Assembly: GCA_016508695.1 (NCBI GenBank)
Contig: VNKQ01000005.1
Span: forward strand, 1,302,001 to 1,366,000
Reading direction: 5' to 3'
From: Hyphodiscus hymeniophilus
Lineage: Eukaryota; Ascomycota; Leotiomycetes; Helotiales; Hyphodiscaceae
DNA length: 64,000 bases
Below the pieces are notes generated by a model, which did not search any database, was not told the origin of the DNA, and saw only the letters and a program-made list of their open reading frames with translations. The number at the start of each line of letters is the position of its first letter. The first letter of the stretch is position 1. The position numbers and the translations under genes were made by a program. This document shows, piece by piece, positions 11,818 through 24,700 of the stretch.

Positions 11818-12709
11818 AGACGAGGAGAGACGGGAGCGACTTTGGAAATACATTACAATGCGAGGAGTTGGATCCGGGGAACGATATCCAGTTGATTTTA
11901 AAGCCGAGACATGGCCAGCCTTTCATGAAAGAATCTCTCTATAAAGAAAAAGTTACCTTTTGTATCTGTAAATCTAGATCTATGAACATATATCACAATT
12001 TAAAATCTACGTTCAACCACCTTCATCCCACCAACTCAAACAGCACACCCATCAAGCATCCCACATCCTCATCCATCCATACGTCCTCCCACCCAAACCT
12101 CTTCTCGTCCTCGCAAAAACCAAAACAACGACGTCAAAATAAGCCAAGCCCGCTCCGGACGCCACACCTACACACCCATGCCTCATGACGAACACACCCT
12201 CCGGCAGTTTCATAGCCTCAATTCTGAATTAGATCACTGGGAGTGGTTGTGTTGGATTGGGACTTCCCTTATCAGCAACCCCCGTCGCGTAATTAGTGGA
12301 GAAGGAGAAAGTGGTGTGGCTTTCCCCGATGTGGAGGGGGCTGATAAGGTGAGGTGAGGTGATAAAGGGAGGTGATAAGGAGGGAGGGAATGGGTCTTTG
12401 CTAGGAGGGTGGGTTTGATGTTGTTTGGAGGCTGAAGATAGGGGTGGGTGAAAATGTTGTAGATTACCATAAGATGCCATAGACATTTTTGGACTCTCGG
12501 GATCGGATCCAACGCGGGCTGAGTACTTATCACTCGCAATCACTTGGGGCGAGACCTTGGCTTATTGAAAATCATTACCCGCCTACTTTTGCTAAAGAAA
12601 TGTACTAGATACAAAATCATACAAATCATCTCCTTCATCATCTTTCCAATCAAAGAAAACGCCCAGTGACCATGCAATCATAACGCGCCCAAAGGATATC
12701 ACTATCTAT
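11818..12709. other. Spacer between convergent genes
   Basis: It contains the 3' ends of the ammonium transporter and of the giant minus-strand gene. A strongly purine-rich plus strand is seen around 12330-12440. No gene was recognised. Confidence 0.5.
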
Positions 12710-15700
12710 CTAAATAACGCTCCCGTCTCCGTTATCAGCAGGCATACTGCTCTGCAGACTCATCCGAGAATTATTCGGTTGGCTTCCATTGCTGAAAATC
12801 CGAACTTGTTTCTTTGGCTTCGCGACCAGGACCTGTGCAGGACACACAACGATCTCTTCGTCGCCTTCCCCACTATCATCTCCTTTCTTGACCACCAAAG
12901 GGAAGAGCACGATGCGGACGACGGCCTTTTGAGCTTCGAGTTCTTCATTGGAGACGGTGTCACCGCTGCGCTCGTTCATTAATGCGGCGTTGAAGGAGAC
13001 TTTGCTTGCAAGGTCTCCGTTGGCGTCGTACTCGGGCTGCAGAGGTGGGAGCATCATATATTCTGCTCGTTGAGTGCGCATCTCGATCGAGAGATCGACC
13101 GCTGCCTTCATGACTCGTGTCAATTGCTCTTGAATCTGTTGCTCCAGTTGACTTGGGGGAGGAAGAATCTCCGTGAGAGTCTCTAACACGGCGTTGACGA
13201 CAGCCAGAGTGTCTTGCTCTCGTTGCTGCACGAACGCCTCACGCTTGGAAAGCAACGTAAGTGTCGTAGCCCGCCATTGATGAACGGCAGATGCTGGTCC
13301 AACATCTGAAAGAAGCTTCTCCAACGACTTAAGCTTTTGACGCTGCTCGCGATCCATGCCAAATAGGTAGCGTGTGAAGACGAACTCCCACACCATGGTC
13401 ATTGTCATCGACATGAAGACATCTCTGCGCTTGACTCTGTCTGCCAAATAACTGTCCACATCCGAGCCATCCAGGATAGCGTTATCCAAGCGATCAATGA
13501 TTTTGTCATTGTTGATCTCGCTTGTAAGTCTGCAGGCTCGCATGTCAGAGAACTTCGAGAATCGAAGCACCCATTGCTGTACATGCTGGCATAGTTGCTG
13601 GCAAGCATTGTCGAAGTAGTCTTCGTCGCGGATCGTAAGGAATTCGCTGTCGCCAGCCTTCGACTCCAGAATCTGTCTCTGCATCTCCCTGATTTGTTCT
13701 TTCGCTGCCTCCAACTGAGCTCGCAATTCTGCTATTTCTCTATCCTTATCTGCCATGACAGTCTGTACCTCATTCCTCACGATTCCTTCCATGCCCTCCG
13801 ACAGACTGATATGCGAATCACGCACTTCTTGAAGCTCCCGGGTCGCCTGAGCATGTTGCGATTCGAGACTGTTATACCTGTCATTTTCTTGGTTCCCCAG
13901 TGTTATATTCGCACTCGTCAGACCATCGTTGACTTCGGTGAGCCTCGTAACTTCGTTTTGTAACCAGGCGAGGGTTCGTTTGAGGCTGTCGAGTTCTGCA
14001 TCGCGTTCGACTAGGGCTGCAGATGAATGCTGAGTTGTCTGGAGGATGCGGTCTGCTTGTGCCTTTGCTTCTGCGAGAGCTCGGTTTTCGGCAGCTAATT
14101 GTTCGACACGTTGTTCGAGATCGAGGACTTGCATACTCTGTCGGCGCCGCATACTGTGGGGTCGAGTGGGTGAGCGTGGAGAGCCCATGCGGCCTTCACC
14201 GAAGCCATCCTGTATCGTCGGTCAGCATTTATCTATCAAAAATCAATTCACCTTCGACTTACATAGACATCTGCCATCTCTTTGGCCCTGACTCGCCCCT
14301 CGTTTGCTTGTGGATTTGCTGCAGCTGCAGTTGTAGAAGCTTCAGCCGCTGCAGCTGTAATCGCAGCAACTTCAGCTTCTTTAGCGAGATCAAGGTTACT
14401 TCGTTGGCTGAGAGACCGCAAGTCTCCACTTTTTCTATCGCTGCGCCGGAGTGGGGGCGTTGACCGATTGCTACCAACACTCTCTGGACGATGAAGCTTG
14501 GGATCGGGTGTTCGAAGACGATTGATATTGGAAGATGAACGTTGACTTTGCCCGCTTCCAGGTCGATTTTCTCGGCTCGATTGACGAGCAGCAGCGAAAC
14601 CTACAGCTGCACCAGACATGGCTGCGACGGTCCCCATTGTATTGTTACCGACGGTCTTTGGTTTCTCCGCCTTTGGGCGCTGTGAAGTGTTGAGATCCCC
14701 ATATTTATCTTCTTTTCCGGTATGGGGTCGAGGCAAGTCTGGAGATTCAATGCGCTGAACACGTTGCCTTACAAGGCTTTCTTGTGACCGATGAGTATCC
14801 TGTGTTCGATGAGGGCTCGAGGGAGTCTCTGTCTCATGTCTTTGCGATGGGAGACCACGTTCTTCTGCGTGGGGTTGGTCTGACTTTGCTCCGTCTGGAG
14901 TATGCGAGCGATGGACACGATGTCTTGTTTGTCTGGCCTCTTCCTCGTGTCTTAGAGATGACACTTCTCGAGCTTCTCCATATTGGTGTGGCGTCTGTTC
15001 TTCAGGTTCATGCGATCGATGAACACGATGTCTATGTGGCCGTCCATCCTCCAGTGTTGGCGATCTGCGAATAGTCTGCGTTCGATGAAGGTATGTGTGG
15101 TTTTCCTCTGCATGTCTCTGCGACGGAAGAAGATCTCGATCTTCGTGATGTCTGTGTAAGTTGCCATCTGCGAAAGGGTTCGTTTCATGAGAGTCTCGGT
15201 TCTCTGTCTGTGGCGGGTGTGGTCGTCCATCCTCCAGTACTGGCGATCCGCGAATAGTTTGTGTCCGATGAAGGTCTGTGTGAGTTTCTTGAGCTTGTCT
15301 CTGCGACGGAAGAAGATCTCGATCTTCGTAATGTCTGTACGAGTTGCCTTCTCCCAAAGCGTACGTTTCATGAGAGTCTCGGTCCTCTGCATACGGTGGA
15401 TCTGATCGAGGCGATTCGACAGATATCCTTTCCTCATCACCATGATGGATGGGCGTCACGGCGCTTGGTCCATGTAATCTATGAAGATTCACCGTCTCGG
15501 ATGCCTCGTCAACAGCCGGCCACGAAAGTCTTGCAATCACATCATCAGACATAGCACTTGGAGCCACTGTTCTCTCAGAAGGCGATGGTTCACGGAGATG
15601 TACCCCACTATCTCGATTATGCTGCTCTGTAAACGGTCTCTGTCCAGGAATCGGAGAGTCTGTCACAAACGCACTATCCCGATTGAAATCGTCTGTACCG

Positions 15701-18700
15701 ACATAATATGTCCGTTTGTAGGAGTCTGAATCCATCGGCACAGGACTTTCTTCTCTAACAATTGGTAAGCTTGAAGCGCCTTGATGAGAATGCCTCAGAC
15801 TACTCCGAGGCCGGATATTATCATCTTGAAATGAGAGATCCCTATCGACAGGAAGCTCTTCGACAAACTCATTGAATGTTATTGCAGGCCGTTGCTCTGG
15901 AGGTGTGCGATCTTCGACAACATGAGGTTCATCGAATATTGCTCTCGGTGGTTCAGCGGAGGGATAGTTGATAGGCTCATCAACCTCTCTAGGCTCGTGA
16001 GGGGTGTCCCAAGCAGCTAGACGACTCTGTTTCCTCTTCTTCTTGTCCTTCTTGGAAGAAGTTGTGACATACTCGTCAGGCAGGTCGTTCCATTGGTGTT
16101 CCGGTTTTGGAACTTCGCTCTTAGGATGTGATTGGGTGGCATCGGTTTTGAAGTCATCACCATCATGTATAGGGTCTTGAAGTTGCTTGGATCCAGTGGA
16201 AGCAAATAGATCGATCGGCCCTTGATGAGGAATTTCAAAAAAGTGAATAGGCTCTTCACTCGGAATACCTGGGTCTTTTGTGGGTGGTGACCAGAAACCA
16301 TCGTTTTCAGCATCTGCTTTGCCTTCTCTCGTCTCTTCAAAGGCTCTCGGTTCAGCGCCCTCCCAAAGTGCGGGATCATCGAAAATATCATCGCTTGGAG
16401 CTCTACGATCGATACTCTGCTTGCGCTTTTCCTTCTTCGACAGCTTTCTTGCAGGTTGTGGTACTTCTACATCTTTCCTCACTGGTGTCTCTTCGTCGTC
16501 CACTGGTTTTGGAGGCTCACCAGACTTGCTAGCTAGGAAAGCTGCACCAGCGAGGACAGCCGCAGTTGCGCTATTCATGGGCATAGAGCTTCGCTCGGCA
16601 TTCTTCTCTGCTGCTGATTCCTCCCCAATTGGATCGCGGACAAATTCCTCTACTGATTCATCTCCCGTCCAGCCGGAGTTCCGCTTCTTTCCCTTTTTCC
16701 CTTTCTTGGTAGGCCGTGAGAAGTCATCGATAGGTGCCGATTCCGTTGTGCTGGCAATGTGTGACAACGATGCGTCCTTCGCGATATCTTGGATGACAGG
16801 TACTTCTCGTTCGACCTCGGCTTCTTCAACCTCATCTGCCCAAGATGTCAGAGGCGCCGGCGAAGCTGCAACGCCTTCATTGAAGTTTGCAGCGGTAGCT
16901 TGCCGTTTTCTCTTGTCCTTCTTGGATGGCTTTCGCCCAACCTCAACTGGGAAATTAGTCTCGCTGACCTGAGGCTCCAATGGCGCTTCTCTCTGGAATG
17001 TCGAATTCGGGTCTGTTTCGGTGAAGTTCTCCTCGTTGAATAGATCCTGTTCAAGAGGAACAGGGCTTTGAGTTAAACGCTCCGACACCTCATGAGTCTG
17101 ATCACTAGTAGATGTGTCTATCCGAGGAGCTGTAGATGGTGTTGCCAAGTCACTGGGGCCGCTTTCCGAATTGACGCGAGATGATCTTTTTCCTTTCTTG
17201 TCTTTCTTCGATTTTTTGGCGGTGAACTCGACGTCGTCATTTGCGGTCTCTGGAGGCTGTACTTGCGAATCGGCTCCCATGATCTGAGTCTCTGATATAT
17301 TACGTTCAATCGGCAATGCTTCAGTCAAAGGTCCATTAAATCCGAGCTGTCGAGAAGGTTCCGCTTCTATTTGCGGTAGCATCTCCTCAATGGGCGTCGA
17401 GAGGCCGGATTTTCGCTTCTTTTTGTCTCTCTTTGACGTTTTGGTCACGAAGTCGAATTGATCATTTGATGGATCTTGAACACTAACCTCGGGTTCAGTG
17501 AGCACATTCTGCGATTCTGGAGCATCAAGGTTTGATCGATTCGTTTCAGAAGGCTCGATGATTGGCTCGGTTTCATCGATTGGTGTAGAGAGGCCCGACT
17601 TTCGCTTCTTCTTGTCTTTCTTTGACACTTTGGTCACGAAGTCGAATTGAGCATCTGATGGATCTTGAACACTGACCACGGCTTCCGTGAGTAAAGCCTG
17701 CGATTCCTGATCATCGAGGTTTAATTGCTGCATCTGAGAAGGCTCGATGGTTGGCTCGGCCTCATCAATTGGAGTAGAGAGGCCCGACGTTCGCTTCTTC
17801 TTGTCTTTCTTAGATTTCTTGGCTGTGAATGAAAAAGCAGGGTCAGCTTCCTGGGGACTTTGATCCATTTGAGTAGTTGCGAGTTCATGGTCCATAGAGG
17901 GAAGTTGGAATTGCGGATCCTCGGGTTCTACTAATTCTCGCTGGATTGAGTGTTCAGCCTGAGGCGTCTCTTGCTTTTCCAAGAAGTTCGAGCCGGATTC
18001 CAAACGCTCCTCTTGGGGAATGGGTTCAGATTGCGAAATCGCCTCGATCGGCGTTGACAAGCCAGACTCTCGTTTCTTGCCTTTCTTAGATTTCTTGGTA
18101 GTAGAAGAGCCCCATTCATCCTCGGCTGCATCTTCAGCTTGCAGTGTCACAGTGTCCTCCTTGACCTGGTCCTCTTGGGCAACGCGCTCGGGCTCAGGCT
18201 CCTTATTGAATGGCGTTGAAGCTCCAGATTTGCTCTTCTTGCCTTTCTTGGACTTCTTCGTTGTGAAAACGCCCCACTCATCAACGGGATCCGGCGTTTC
18301 TGGTTCTTGGACGTCCCGAGAGGTAGACTCTGGCTCTATGAAAAATTCCAGCTGGTGCGGCTCAGGAAGTTCTTCGCTAGGTTGAGATTCTTTGAGAATG
18401 GCCGAGGTTTGCGAAATGTCCTCGGAGGGCATCTCGAGTTCAGATTTGTTCTTCCCATCTTTTGATCGTTTGGTTGTGAAAGCACCTCCTGCAAGCAGTT
18501 CTTCCAATTGACTCTTTGGCTCTTCAGCTTGTGGTGTATCTTGCTGAAAGGCAGAATTTTCGTTTTCAGCTGATGTTTCAAATGAAGTCGACAGCGCAGA
18601 TTTGTTCTTCTTTCTGTCCTTCTTAGAAGTTTTGGTCGTGAAAGAACCCCATTCCTCATCTGCCCGCTCTTCTTGATGTGGTTTGAGCCCTTCGACCTCT

Positions 18701-21700
18701 TTTATTGCATTTTGTAAGAACTTAGGCTCAGCACTTGACTCGTCCGGTTGTGGTATTGGCACGTCAAGAATTTCCTTCGAGATTGCTCCACCTTGCTCAG
18801 GTAGTGTCTCTAGCGGCGTTGATAGACCGGATTTATTCTTCTTTTTGTCCTTCCTGGATTTCTCAGTCGTGAAAGAACCCGATTCATCGTCAACCAGATC
18901 TTCGAGTATCTCTGATTTCGGTTCCTGGATCGCCGCAACATCCCCCGTGATCTCTGTGCCAGGTACTGTCTCTTCTGATTGAGTCAATAGACCTGGTATG
19001 CTCTTTCTTTTGTCCTTTTTGTCCTTTTTGGACTTCTTGGGCGTAAAGGAGCCCCATTCTTCATCAACTGGATCTTGAACTTCTTCATCAATGATCCCCT
19101 TTGGAGTATCCATATCTATCGTGTCCTGAGCAGAAACGACATTGGTTTGCACTGGAGATGCCTCTTCGATTGGCGTTGAGAGGCCGGACTTGCGATTCTT
19201 CTTGTCCTTCTTAGATTTTTTGGCGTTAAAGGAAGCCCACTCATCGTCGACTGGATCTGCTACTTGATCGGTTGTTTCCTTTGGAGCCTCACTGACGGTT
19301 GAATCCTTGAGCGATGTAGCCTCGGCTTCCACTAATCCCTCATTCGGAGTAGAGAGACCGGACTTGCGATTCTTCTTATCCTTCTTAGATTTCTTGGCTG
19401 TGAAGGAAGCCCACTCATCTTCGACAGGATTTGCTACTTGATCGGTGATTTCCTTTGGAGCCTCACTGACGGTTAGATCCTTGAGTGATGTAGCCTCAGC
19501 TTCCAATACCCCCTCATTCGGAGTAGAGAGACCTGATCGGCGCTTCTTCTTGTCCTTTTTGGATTTGGTGGTTGGGAATGAGCCCCATTCGTCAGCTGGA
19601 TCCGTTGTGATCGCTTCGACTATAGCTCCTGCAGCTATAGACTCTGCTATCTCGGGCATTGAAGATTGCTCGATGGCTTCGGCTTTCTCAGACAGATTTT
19701 CTATCTGCAGAGATTGCTCAAGAATGGGAGCTGGGTTAGCTTCGATAGGATCTATGGGAGCAGACGCTTCCGATGGTTCAAGGATATCAGGCATGGATGA
19801 ATCTTTGCGCTTGTTCTTGCCTTTCTTCGATTTGGTGGTGAAGGCTATATTTTCGAATTGTGTTTCCGCATCGTCTTCCTGTGGAGGGAGTGACTTGTCT
19901 TCGAGAGTGACTTCGTTATCGATCTGATCAGGAATGGCAGTCTCCGAGATAGGCTCTTCTGTCTCCTGTCTGGGTTCTTTGATGACAAGCGGGTCTGCAG
20001 AGGCACCTTTCGCACTTAGGTCGTCCCAAGAACCTTCCTGTGCTGTAATGCTTTCTTGGGTTTTATTATCCTTCTTCGATTTCGTAGTGGTGGTAGACCA
20101 GTCATCATCAAAGGGCGCAATGGCAAGTTTCCCGGTATCGTCAGCTTGTTGGGATGGAACTTCACGAGTGGAATGAAGAGCCTCCACTGCTTTTCCAAAA
20201 TTGTCGGAGGAGGAAGCATCATCGGTAGTGGTATTGAGGAGATTTTCGCGCTTTTTGCCTTTTTTGTCTTTCTTAGACTTCTTTCTTGTCAAGCCGAATT
20301 CTTCTTCGGAATTCTCAGCAGGTTTATCGGTGGACTCTACTTCAATTGAAGGATCAGGGTCGGCGATCTCATTAACGTCTCTCTGGGTCGTCACTCTGGG
20401 AAGCTCGTCCTCGTTTGTAGCAAGTATCAGACTCTCACGTTTCTTGGCCTTCTTGTCCTTTTTGGACTTCTTGAGAGTGAAGGCAAAATCATCGGCGGCT
20501 TCAGCTGGTATAGGGAGACTTGGTCCTGCTTCAACAGACTCAACCTGCTCGTCGGCATGTGGTCGCTCTTCCAAATCTCCAGGGACAGTTTCCGCGGTTA
20601 TCTGGTCTGTGGTGGCAACAAGACTCGCACGCTTCTTCCCCTTCTTATCCTTCTTGGATTTCTTCGTAGAGAAGGCAAAGTCATCCTCAAGTTCAGTCGT
20701 GCTGGGAGCTATTGCTGCTTCTTGCAAGTCCGTATTGAGTGGGTTTCCTAATTCCTTTGAAATACTCTCCGAGGGGATGTCATCAGTTGTAGCAGCAAGA
20801 ATGCTCTCACGCTTGCTGTCCTTCTTGTCTTTCTTGGACCTTTTTGCGACGAACGCAAACTCATCTTCAGGGTGTGCAAGAACAGGTTCGCCAGGTAAGG
20901 TTCCGGAATCGGTTACATTCACAGTCTGGGTGTCGATTTCACGCAATTCATTGCCATCCTTGGGGGTGTAGTCAGATGAGAAAACATCGTCTGTAGCATT
21001 TCGCAACAAGCTTTGACGTTTCTTTTTGTCCTTCTTTGATTTCTTGGCCCCGGAGCTGAATTCTTCCTTCAATTGTCGTGCGAGCTCTAGTTGATCTTCG
21101 TTGTACCCGACAGCGAGTCCATCGCGCAAAGGATCCTTTTCTAAGACGCTTGATTCGGGGGCATCCGCCGTTTCCAATTCCCGTGGCTTTTCATCGGCTG
21201 CAAGTTGGGATGTTTCGCCAAAGTAGTCGGTCTGTGACTCTGGTTCTTGAATTGGCGTCTGAGATGTGCTTCGGCGCTTCTTGTCTTTCTTCGACTTTTT
21301 CGAGCCAGATCCGAACTCGGCTTGAAGCTGACGTGCAAGGGATAATTGATCTTTCTGGTAGCCTGCCTCAAAGCCATCTCGAGCACTATCGGTCGTTTCT
21401 CGCACAACAGAATTTTCAGTGAACTCGGGTTCCATGTTCTGTGATTCCTCTCTTGCTTGGTCGGAGACAGGATCATCTTGAGTTGAAGTACGCGACAGGT
21501 CCTGACGCTTCTTCTTATCTTTCTTCGACTTTTTGTTCCCACTTCCAAACTCCGCCTTCAACTGGCGAGCAAGTTCAAGCTGGTCTTCGCTGTAAACATT
21601 CTTGCGATCCTCGCTCAGAGGTCTGTCCAAGGATCTCTCAACATCTGATGCCGGTTGCATTGAAAGGCTCCTGGCTCGATGATGGTCGTCAGAAGCTTCA

Positions 21701-24700
21701 TTGGTGTTTCTGGATCGAGAAATATCACGATCAGGGGTCGCAGGAAGGCTTTGGCGCTTTTTCTTGTCCTTCTTTGATTTCTTACCGGCTGAACCGAACT
21801 CTTCTTGTAACTGTCTGGCAAGACTCAGTTGATCGTTATCATAGCCTGCCTTCAGACCATCCGGAACTGATCGAATCGGGTCGTTGTTTGGCTGCTCTGA
21901 CCGAGATGGGTCGTCTTCAAGATCTCTCGAGGTAGAAGTTTCTGGGTCAGCATTGGCTTCTGGTGTCGTCTCTCCCTGATCTTCTGCTGGAATTGCAGCA
22001 GCGGCCGCTACAGTTGGAAGCATAGCCGCAGTGGAAGGGAAATAAGCAACGCCTGTCGTATTTTCAGAACTTTGCACCCTGGCTGGGCTGTGGAGCCCTG
22101 CTGTAGATGGGAAGTAATCTGTGCGAGAGGTTTTAGGAGGTTCTTCATTGGCAGTGGCCCAAGGGGTGGGAGGAGTGGTTGGCCACCCTGGAGTTGCAAA
22201 TTGGTCAGACTCATCAATGGCTTGCTCAACGGACTTGGATATTGGAAGCTCACGGGAGCTCGTCTGTTCGAACGGCGGTTCCATCGACTGTGGCTGCTCA
22301 GTTGACAGCTGCTCTTCAGCAGTCAAAGATCGAGACTTCTTTCCCTTTTTCTTACTCTTCTTAGATCCAGGTACCTCAAAATCATTAAAAGCTTCAAGTT
22401 CCTGGGTGGGCGGAGGAGGCACTTCTTGTTCCAAATCAGGCTCCCATGTTGATACTGATTTGCCTTTCTTCTTCTTGCTCTTTTTGGAGTTGGAAATAAA
22501 AGAATCCTCGGATATCAACGTCTCTCGAGGTATTTGTTGATCAACTTCAGGGAGAGCATCTTGAGTAAGTTCTGAAGGATGCTCTTCTTCGTGTGGTTCT
22601 AGGACGACAGGTTCATTCACATTAGACTCGGGATATCTATCTTGGTCCTGGAAGTCGGAAACATTCACTTGCTTCGACTCTTGGAAATCTGGAATCTTCT
22701 GGTTCTGCGAGGCATAGGTAGATGGTGTAGCAGCTTCGGACGGCTTAATCTCTACGAATTCAGCAATGCCGAGGCCAACGGGGACAGCTGCCTCGACGTC
22801 ACGATCCTCTTGTGTGGGTATTGCAATCGCGGCGGAGGGGTTATCCTCGTCAGGTTCCCACGCAGCGATTGATTTACGATTCTTCTTGTCTTTTTTCTTG
22901 CTCTTCTTCGAGTCGGCAGCAATAAAATCGTCTTGGACGGGTGTTTCCTCAGGAACAACAACGGCCTCGGTAGTCTCAAAGAATTTATCGGGACGTAGGG
23001 ATTCGAGCTCTTCCACTGGTTCCAACACCATTGCGGATTTGCCCTTCTTTTCCTTTTTCTTGTCTTTCTTTGATTTCGGGCCGGAAAACTCTTCAACGGG
23101 GTACGTGGTAGCGGAAGTGGAAGGCGCTTCGATAATCTCTCGGATTGGCTCCTCAGTAGAAAGGGCGTCTTGAGTTGAAGATCGAGAGAGTTTACTCTTC
23201 TTCTTATCTTTTTTAGACTTTGGCAACGAGAACTCTTCTGCTAGCTCTGCCTCAACAGGGATCGATGGTTCCTCAAGAGGTGCCAGGCTTGTTTCTGGGA
23301 GTGCGATGTCGTTTTGAGTCGATGATCTTGAAAGAGCCTTGCCCTTCTTTTTCTCTTTCTTCTTGTCCTTCTTGGACTTCGAAAAGACAAACTCTTCGGC
23401 AGGCTCAGCTTCTTCAATGTCAATCGTGGCCGGATCGCTCTCTTGGCTTTGTAGTGGCTCTTCAGTTTCTTGCATAAGTGGTTGTTCGTAAGGCGTTCCA
23501 GACAACGTGTCAAGGGTTTTCTCGCGCTCTTGTTCAATAAACGGCTGGAGTTCGTCCAACAGCTCGAGGTCTGCTTTCCCATCTCGCTCTAGCACAATAT
23601 CCGTTGTAAATTCAGATGGCGGTTGGGCATTAGTGGGAGATTCCTCGAGACTTCCACCTGAATCGTCATACTCGGTCTTCCTGGACATTGGCGATGACTG
23701 TAACAAGTATGAGCTTCGATCTTTTGTCGTCGGATTGACAGGAGAGGGCAGTGCCTCCGAGTGAGAAGCAATCTCTTCCAGGGATGATCGGTCGGTTGGA
23801 TTTTGTTTCGGAGACGATGCGGAATAGCCTATCGATGACACTAGAGCTGTACCAGCGACGGCTTCAGCCGCGATTTTGGCATGAGAATCGTGGAACTCTT
23901 CTAGCTCTGGTGATACAGATCGATGAGGTGAAACAGATCTATCAGCGACATCAAAAGATTTGTGTTCTGGCGACTTATCATCGCTTTGATCTGCCTCTAG
24001 AAACTGGAAGACGCTAGCCTTAGGTGTAGATTGCTCCGAATCGAGTAGCTCTGCTGATGATTTTGCAAGTCCGGTGTCAATAGAAAGAGGTTCTGCAAAC
24101 CGTACTTGCATGTCTCTGGGATACTGCTCCGCATCCTCGAACACTGCATCGTCACCAGAATCCAGTTGGGAGGAGCTTCGGGATGTTCTTTGGCTTGGCG
24201 GCAGGGCTGGCAATGGCTCCTCGATCTCTTGCTGCTGAACGTTTGAGCCACGTCGATTGCTCTCCACAAGATACAAAGGTTTGAATTCTTTTGTGTTGTC
24301 CCAAGATGTCGGTCTCGATCGAGTCCTTGGGAATTGAAGAGAGTCTTGGTTGATTGTTGCTGGGGACTGTAAGGGGGAGTGCCGAGCAGCACTTGGCGAG
24401 GAAGGATTTGATCTATTGCCCATGATAAACTTCAATGGCACTGCACTATGGCTTGGCGATTTCATCGGCGTGGTATCCTGAATGCTTTTTCGCATTGAAG
24501 TTACGGCTCTTTCTCTTGCAAGCCGATCGGCCTCAGGAGTATCTGGCCTGCTCTCAGGAAGATCTGGTAAATCGTCCATTGGCTCGACATTGGGCGACAC
24601 GGTCTCGCTGGGTGGCAGTGGAAGAAGGTCGCCGTATTGAGGATCAATAGAAGGTCTAAATCGACGCTGAGTGATCTCGGGGTCAAGTGTCTCTTCCAGC

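Noticed and set aside
12760..14463. Short frames opposite or within the LAH C-terminal exon
   Set aside because: They are shadows of the coiled-coil coding frame, with no start context or domain.
16280..20971. Long plus-strand frames (up to about 250 codons, Ser/Leu/Phe-rich) opposite the giant gene
   Set aside because: They are antisense readings of the Lys/Asp-rich LAH repeats. The periodic SFLDF-like pattern is just the reverse complement of KKSKKDKK.
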